From NCBI GenBank assembly GCA_030159075.1, contig BROG01000046.1, positions 1,575,001 to 1,639,000 on the forward strand: 64,000 nucleotides of DNA, written 5' to 3'. This DNA is from Atrina japonica (Eukaryota > Mollusca > Bivalvia > Pterioida > Pinnidae). A program made the translations under genes and the position numbers. Under the pieces are notes generated by a model. The model was not told the origin of the DNA. It saw only the letters and a program-made list of their open reading frames with translations, and made no database searches. Positions within the stretch are counted from its first letter, which is position 1, and every line of letters begins with the position of its first letter. This document shows, piece by piece, positions 57,615 through 64,000 of this stretch.

Positions 57615-60357
57615 ATGTGCACGACAGTTCTGCTAGTAATAGGAGGCATAGAAACTAACCCTGGCCCCAGAACTCCAACACACAATGGTGTCATCCGCAG
57701 AGATAGAAAGGAAGACTCCCATGGTGGGTCCCCATAGCAGCTAAGACCATGCCCGGTTTGAACCATCTTCTGACAAGCAAGAAGTCAGAACTTATATCGG
57801 GGAGCATCAATATCAGCCCTAGGAAGAAGGCCATACTTGTCTTCTACAATACTTGTCTGTACAGACCACCAGCAGATATGATCAACATGCAGCAGATAGT
57901 GCCATGCAGGACATCAGTGATCTGCGTACGAGACATAAAATGACACTTTTATCCTTGGTGGGTATCTCAACCTTCCAGATGTTGACTCTTTTATGAGGAT
58001 GTCAGCTGACCTAAACCTGCGGCAGATTGTAAATCAACCCACAAGGGGGGTGGGGGGGGTGGGGGGGGGGGTAACATCTTGGATTTGCTGTTGAAAACTC
58101 ATCCAGGTCAGTACTCTTCCACCGATAGGGAACAGCGACCACGACATAGTGCTATTGGATCTAGCTACATGTGTGATTCGACCAAGGCCCCATAAGAGAG
58201 AGATCTTTTTATAGAAGAACGTCCATATCAAAGCTATCGAGGAACAGTAAATGTTGTCGAGACAGATGGACACTTTTAACCACACTACTTTCACGGAGGT
58301 TAATAGCATGTGGACATACATAAAGAACACCATCCAAGGTACTGTTAAACAGCATGTACCAACTCGACGCACCCTGGCAAAACACACCCATCAATGAATT
58401 ACCACTGACCTCAGATGTCTCAGCAACAAGAAACAGAGCGCCTATACCCAGACTAAGTGATCCGGAGCCCCAAAAGACTGGATACGTTTTAAGGCGCTGA
58501 AGGCCGAAGTGCAGGCATGCACATAGTACATTTATGGAGGAGATATCTCCTGACTATATAGTAAACGAGGACATTCAAAAGAATCATAGTGGCTTCTGGT
58601 CATACATCAAGATGCGGAAGCAGGATTAATCTCAAATTGTCCCTCTGAAGTCGAAGGATGGTTACCTCTACAGTGACACTGCAAATAAAGCCTCCATCCT
58701 CAACCAGCAATTTCAGTCTGTATACACTAGGGAGGACCTCAGTGTACTACCAGAACTTGGACCTAGACAACATCAAACCATGGACAGCATAATCGTTCAC
58801 GAGAGAGGTGTTTTAAAATTACTAGAGACTCCAACCATGCAAGGCCACAGGACCTAATGGAATTCCTGCCTTCATCCCGAAGCAGGATCTCACAAGGATG
58901 TTCCAACTGTCCTTGGATCACGGTAGAATCCCAGATGATTGGCGGAAAGCAAACATAGCCCGAGTCTACAAGAAGGGGGAGCACCAATCTACAAACTACC
59001 TGCAAGCTCCTGGATCATGTCACTCGATCGGCACCACACCCTCTGTGACGAACAACATGTTTTCCAAGCTCACCGCTCGTGTGAGACACAACTCATCATT
59101 ACACATGGACCAGGGACACCAAACAGACATTATCTTGTTGGACTTCTCGAAGGCGTTTGACAAGGTACCACACCACCGCCTTACTCATGAAACTGAACTA
59201 CCACGGAGTGTCAGGTACCACCCTTACCTGGATCAAGGACTTTCTAAGACACAGGAACCAGTCGGTAACAGTCAAAGGACACACTTCAACACCTTTAGAT
59301 GTCTTGTCCGTGGTAATCAGGGGACTGTACTAGGACCAGTCCTGTTTCTAGCTTACATCAACGATCTCCCAAAGTGTACCACTTCAGATACCCGGTTGTT
59401 TGCAGACGACTGCCTGGTCTACAGAGCAATCAGGAACCAGAGAGATTCCAACACTCTACAGAAGGACGTCACGGTTCTGGAGGAATGGTAGCAAAGGTGG
59501 CAGATGTGCTTCCATCTGGAGAAGTATATGGTCATTAGGATCTCTAGACAGACGTCAACCACTGCAGACAACTTACATTCTACATAACCATCAACTAAAG
59601 GTAGTCGACAGAGGGAAATATCTTGGAACTACTATCAACCAAGATCTACAGTGGGGGGTGTCACATATACAACACCATCGGGAAGGTGACACGCGCATTT
59701 GGCTTCCTACGTAGGAACCTGGGCCGGTGCAAACCATCAGTTAAAGCAACAGCATACTGCACCCTGATCAGACCATCAATCGAATATGCATCATCAGTGT
59801 GGAACCCCATCAAACCAGACTGATCAGAGACCTGAAACAGGTACAACGCAGAGCCGCCCGGGTTTTTTTTATTTAGCCAGAACACCGACACCTCCCCAGG
59901 ATGTGTATCCACGCTACTGGACCAACTAGAGAGGGACTCCTTGCAGCAACGACGCACTAAGCTTCGACTCATCCTCTGCTACAATATCCGAAACCACCTA
60001 GTCGACATTGATCCGACCAAGTACTTCACACATGGGGACAGTAGGACTAGAGGAAGCCACCGTTATAGACAGCCACGTACCAACAAGGAAACATAAAGGA
60101 ATTCCTTTATGCCTCGGTCCGTTAGAGACCGGAACCGTCCACCAGGGTCAGTGACAGCAGCACCCTCACTGGAGGAGTTCAGAGCCATACTAGACAGCGT
60201 GCCCTGGACACAGCTAAAACCCTTGTAGACATCCACCACTGTATATGTATAGCTTGTTTTAACTTTTAAAATTTTATTGGAAGAAAACTCCTGTTTTTAA
60301 CCGAGTTGGAGTTTATCAGTACCCTCAAACATGAGGATAAAAATCAAAAATCAAAAC
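57615..60357 (+). pseudogene. CR1/L2-like non-LTR retrotransposon, decayed, with 2A-like motif
   Basis: An initial ORF (57615-57734) reads MCTTVLLVIGGIETNPGPRT; ETNPGP matches the end of 2A-like ribosome-skipping motifs known from such LINEs. Endonuclease remains follow: YRPP near 57859, a GGYLNLPDVD that lacks the usual Asp of GGDFNLPD, and NSDHDIVLLDLAT with SDHD at 58134-58145. The reverse transcriptase is best kept at 58898-59491: RIPDDWRKANIARVYKKGE, IILLDFSKAFDKVPHHRL, QGTVLGPVLFLAYINDLP and FADD at 59399-59410. A C-terminal part (LRLILCYNIRNHL, APSLEEFRAILDSVP) ends near 60225. The copy closes with an AAAATC-type tail at 60337-60356. Many stops and frameshifts, a G-run at 58047-58071 and internal deletions show that it is dead. 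Clade assignment within CR1/L2/Jockey needs a tree. Confidence 0.92.
57630..57668 (+). other. 2A-like motif in the LINE leader ORF
   Basis: Codons read LLVIGGIETNPGP. The active 2A consensus is D-V/I-E-x-N-P-G-P; here the first position is Gly, so skipping may be lost. Hydrophobic residues just upstream fit the usual 2A context. It follows an ATG at 57615 directly. Confidence 0.7.
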
Positions 60358-61761
60358 CAAATCGGAAAAGAAGAAACGTCAGCATAAGTATCCCGCAACA
60401 TGATGGTAATTCCTTTTTCTCACATTATAATCATGCGCTGCACTCTATCATTCTTTCACCAGTAAAAGAGAGGTAATTCAAATAGCCTAAATGTCATCAA
60501 GCGCTCGAAACCCCCCCCCCCCCCAAAAAAAACAACTACTATATGATTCCTGTTAAAGTTGGCTCATGCCTGCGAAGAAATGAGTAAATCTTTACCAGTA
60601 AAGTAAAAAAAGTGTGAAAAATCCATACACAACTGTAATAATTTAAAACCGAAGCTTGGTCAAGTACTACGAAAGATAACTCTTATGCCACAGTAAATAT
60701 GTTCCTTGTGAAGAAAGGCAACTCTAAACACAATTACATATAATAGTGAATATTTATCGGACACGCCCAGTATATAAACACGTCCAAAAATACTAAATAA
60801 AACGTTGATATCATTTCTATAAAAATTGCTTTCTGCTTCAAACAAATTTCAAGTTGGTTTGTCTGGTGGCTTATTGGGAATCTGATTGAAATTGTTTTCC
60901 CAGCCGCTAATTAATAACTTGTATGCATGTAAAAAATATTGGCATGGTGCGCATCACTGAATATTGGCATGGTACGCCTCACTGATGGTACTAGTGTCGC
61001 CATTTCATTTTCATTTTCTCTTTTTGTTTTCATAAAATTTAAAACTATAAATTGAATGTTACACAGGCCTACGTGTTGAGTACGCTACGGTTGACTGGCT
61101 TTTGTTTAAATGTAGGTCAGGGCATTGATGCAACACAAGGGTAGATCCGCGATTAATAAATGTATATCGATTTTGTACGACCATTAAGGAATGTAGTCTA
61201 GTTTACACACAAAAATAGTTTACTATGCATCCATAAGAAATCTGAACACATGACGATGCTTATTACACTCGGATGGATACTAATTGTGAACCATTTACAC
61301 TACATATATCTACATTGACTTGAGCAATGCCGATTTCAACTTAAGTCTAAGTGCGTCCAGGATAATCACGTCTAGACCAACATTTTTCAATGGAATTGCG
61401 AGTTCCTTTCGGCCAAAGGCAGAATATTACACAGATTCAGCTCGCAATTTCTGTTTGTAGCAGTTATTTCTGATGTACACGCGTATGTTGTGAGAGGCGC
61501 CTTTAGTATTGGCTGACATGGCGATGCACGTGTTGTTTACATATCTGTTTATACCATGTAATCCCACACAATGTTGATCAACTTGTGTTTTACGTGAAAC
61601 ACTTCTTTTAACAAAGTCTATCCAAATAAACAAATGAATACATTTGTTGATATGAAGATATCTGTACGCCTGTAATTCTGGATACAATAATAATTATAAC
61701 AAATCCAAAGACTCAGTCCGCGTTGAGGAGCCTTGATAACAGTGTAACATGCGGCGTCCAA
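60358..61761. other. Intergenic stretch with homopolymers
   Basis: It contains a C14-A7 run at 60511-60531 and a small duplication (ATTGGCATGGTRCGC at 60928-60942 and 60963-60977). No gene is supported. Confidence 0.5.
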
Positions 61762-61975
61762 ATTGTATATGAGCAATACAATAACTTTATGTGAGCAATG
61801 CAAAATACGATGAACTATATGTGAGCCATGCAAAATACAATGCACTATATGTGTGTGCATTGCAAAATACATTGAACTATATGCGACCAAAACAAATACA
61901 TTGAACTATATGTGAGAAATGCAATATACAATGAGCTATGTGTGAGCAACATGAAGTTACAATGTACTTAAATGT
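61762..61975. repeat. Degenerate tandem repeat, unit about 30-34 bp
   Basis: About six or seven units with consensus AACTATATGTGAGCAATGCA then AAATACAATG. They end about 80 bp before the membrane-protein ORF at 62055. Confidence 0.85.
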
Positions 61976-62054
61976 GAAAACAATGTCCTGGAATTTTCCA
62001 TAATTCCCAATTTAACAAGAAATTACTCCCGACTTGTTCCTGTCTACAGTCGTC

Positions 62055-62768
62055 ATGTTATGTGAATGTACGGACGTTTTTGATCTGGTTATGCTGGTGC
62101 TCATGTGTCTGTTAGACAATGATAAATGTTGTTCCAGTAACAGATTCGTCATGGTTTGTATCCGACTATGGATCAATTATATTTCTACATGTATAGAATT
62201 TATCATTATTGCACAAACAAATGGAGCAAGCAGTTCTGAGGAGTTGACATCACGCCTCAGTGACACGTCGAAAACTCTTTACTGGGCCTCTTTTGCAATA
62301 TTCCCCATTATAGGACTGTCTGCAGCGGCGTTTACGTTCATATCTTGTTCAATAAAAAACTGCTTCCACTGGAGGGATGCTCGAATACTCGGAATGACTT
62401 CAGACACTTGTAAGAAAGGGATATGGCCAGCACTTTTGGCTGCTTGTCTTATTATACTTCTAATGGACATCTTCCTTTTGTCTTTCTCGGCTGTGTTTGG
62501 AGTGGAGAAGGGCGAAGATGTGATAGATTATTCCGACTTTGGTAACGGTTTTAGGACCACAGTGTTCTTTCTTAGTATTTTTGACTGTGCGCATGCATCC
62601 TTGGGGATAATAATACTCTGTTGCAATAGGAAAACGATAAGGAACAAAATAACACCAATGACTGAACCAGAACCGAGAATAAAAAGAATAGAAGATGAGC
62701 ATGTTGACTTCCAAAAATCGCTTAAGGAAATGCATGACCTTTTTTGTAAACAACTGAAAAATATGTAG
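62055..62768 (+). CDS. Uncharacterised multi-pass membrane protein, 237 aa, uninterrupted ORF
   Basis: This is the longest non-repetitive single ORF in the window. From the ATG at 62055 (MLCECTDVFDLV) it shows hydrophobic segments at about 9-20, 31-53, 76-98, 123-149 and 168-190, so four or five membrane passes. A charged C-terminal tail follows (EPEPRIKRIEDEHVDFQKSL, 204-223) that may be helical or coiled coil. Cysteines cluster between segments 1 and 2 and after segment 3 (SCSIKNC). A good splice-acceptor pattern (TTGTTCCTGTCTACAG) ends at 62049, six bases before the ATG. This may therefore be the last exon of a longer gene, or a gene with a non-coding first exon. I do not recognise the family. 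The composition is less AT-biased than the flanks, which supports real coding. The 3' end has no clear AATAAA before the T-run. Confidence 0.68.
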   Translation: MLCECTDVFDLVMLVLMCLLDNDKCCSSNRFVMVCIRLWINYISTCIEFIIIAQTNGASSSEELTSRLSDTSKTLYWASFAIFPIIGLSAAAFTFISCSIKNCFHWRDARILGMTSDTCKKGIWPALLAACLIILLMDIFLLSFSAVFGVEKGEDVIDYSDFGNGFRTTVFFLSIFDCAHASLGIIILCCNRKTIRNKITPMTEPEPRIKRIEDEHVDFQKSLKEMHDLFCKQLKNM

Positions 62769-62886
62769 TTATTGCAACAATATATTTAAAAGATGTTCAA
62801 GTTTTGCGAATCATTTCGAGTTATGTTCTATCAAATGTGTACTGGGAGTATATATTGCAATGGGTTTACCAGATGTTTTTTATAGT

Positions 62887-63239
<353 letters not shown>

Positions 63240-63243
<4 letters not shown>

Positions 63244-63468
63244 GCCACACTCAACAATGTTTCAGATATGTGGTGGGGGCCAGTTCTTAATGGTGGAGGA
63301 AATAACCCAGTTGCCCAGGAAGAGACCATCGGCCTTCTGCAAGTAAACAGGCAAAAGTTTTCACAAAATTCAGCTTAGGTTCCAGTGGGGCTCGAACCTG
63401 CATTGACCTTAAGTGAGAGACTTCATGGTTTAAAGCGTGATGCTCTAACCACTTGGTCCCCCTTTACC
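63240..63468 (-). mobile_element. tRNA-derived SINE, copy C
   Basis: On the minus strand the head reads GGGGGACCAAGTGGTTAGAG (box A), followed by box B GGTTCGAGCCCCACTGG. The body shared with copies A and B follows, and the element ends TTGTTGAGTGTGGCTTATAA directly at the 352-nt A-run. The head is the best preserved of the three copies. Confidence 0.88.
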
Positions 63469-64000
63469 AAGATTAATTGGCACATTAGTTCATAAAACAT
63501 GAAGAGTCTACATTAAAGTTGCAGTACTGCTTAGAATCAGAGCAAGGAAATTTACCTGTACATTAATATTTATTGGAAAATGTTACTTTGGTTTACAACA
63601 CAGCCTGGATGTGGCACTTTATCTTGATAGACCTGTGTTTTATTTGCTGTTATACGCCACTTCCCCCCCCCCAAGTTACAAGTATTCTTACCAATTTAGT
63701 CAAGTTTTAAGATTGAAATTGGTTTTTGTAAAAGAAATATTTTCCATAATAAATTTTAAACTCTAGTTGCAAGCACTCAACTGGAAATAAGAAAAACATC
63801 ACTCTCCTGCACGGTAGGTGGAGTACAGTTATACAATAGTCAATTTTGACCATCATCAATTCTTCTGTAAACGGTTATTCTGTAACAAGAGATGAAGAAG
63901 GGGGAAGCAGGAAATTGCCTATGGTTTATTATGGTATTTACTTTACAAAAATAAATTTTAATTCTAAATTTGGTATTTCATAGCATTAAATACATTGCCA
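63469..64000. other. AT-rich sequence to the window edge
   Basis: No gene or element was recognised; a nine-base C run lies at 63663-63671. Confidence 0.5.

Noticed and set aside
58034..59005. Minus-strand ORFs of 60-117 codons
   Set aside because: They are antisense shadows of the plus-strand LINE.
63395..63468. tRNA gene
   Set aside because: Box A and box B are present, but the sequence is the head of a SINE with copies elsewhere and lacks a full cloverleaf.

Overview
The window looks like an AT-rich invertebrate nuclear genome. It has GT-AG introns of up to 12.7 kb, dense TA/ATGT/GA microsatellites, minisatellites, tRNA-derived SINEs, a Penelope-like element and several dead LINEs. The mix of repeats (in particular the roughly 150-bp tandem family at 10.9-11.5 kb and the Ser/Leu-tRNA-like SINE) resembles mollusc, probably bivalve, DNA. 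That placement is inferred from memory of such genomes; no search was run.

Only one gene can be reconstructed completely: a Polo-like kinase of the PLK2/PLK3 type on the minus strand. Its 13 coding exons lie between 44578 (start) and 14657 (stop) and encode 649 residues. All splice junctions are GT-AG, the frame is kept throughout, and both the kinase core and the two polo boxes are intact. A candidate 5' untranslated exon and promoter lie at about 45.3-45.6 kb, and a candidate poly(A) signal at 14104-14109.

Left flank (1-14 kb): a partial minus-strand exon running off the window edge looks like the end of a membrane span followed by a cytoplasmic tail. After it come a SINE, a degenerate Penelope-like element between direct long repeats, an L1-like LINE remnant, an ATGT microsatellite, a 15-bp minisatellite and a tandem array with a period near 150 bp. 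The PLK introns (14.9-44.4 kb) hold microsatellites, one more SINE and a 32-bp minisatellite next to exon 2.

Right flank (45-64 kb): an orphan exon resembling a signal peptide (47.0-47.1 kb), a foldback structure carrying a tRNA-like module, a 61/122-bp higher-order array with a palindromic CACGTG in most subunits (48.8-50.1 kb), a TA-TC-TA-GA compound microsatellite, a direct-repeat-flanked GC-rich insert, and a dead LINE that still shows a 2A-like ETNPGP motif, endonuclease SDHD and RT FADD. An intron-free ORF for a 237-residue multi-pass membrane protein of unknown family follows. The last feature is a SINE copy whose A-tail has grown to about 350 nt. I found no CRISPR, rRNA gene, intact tRNA gene, operon or obviously new multi-gene system.
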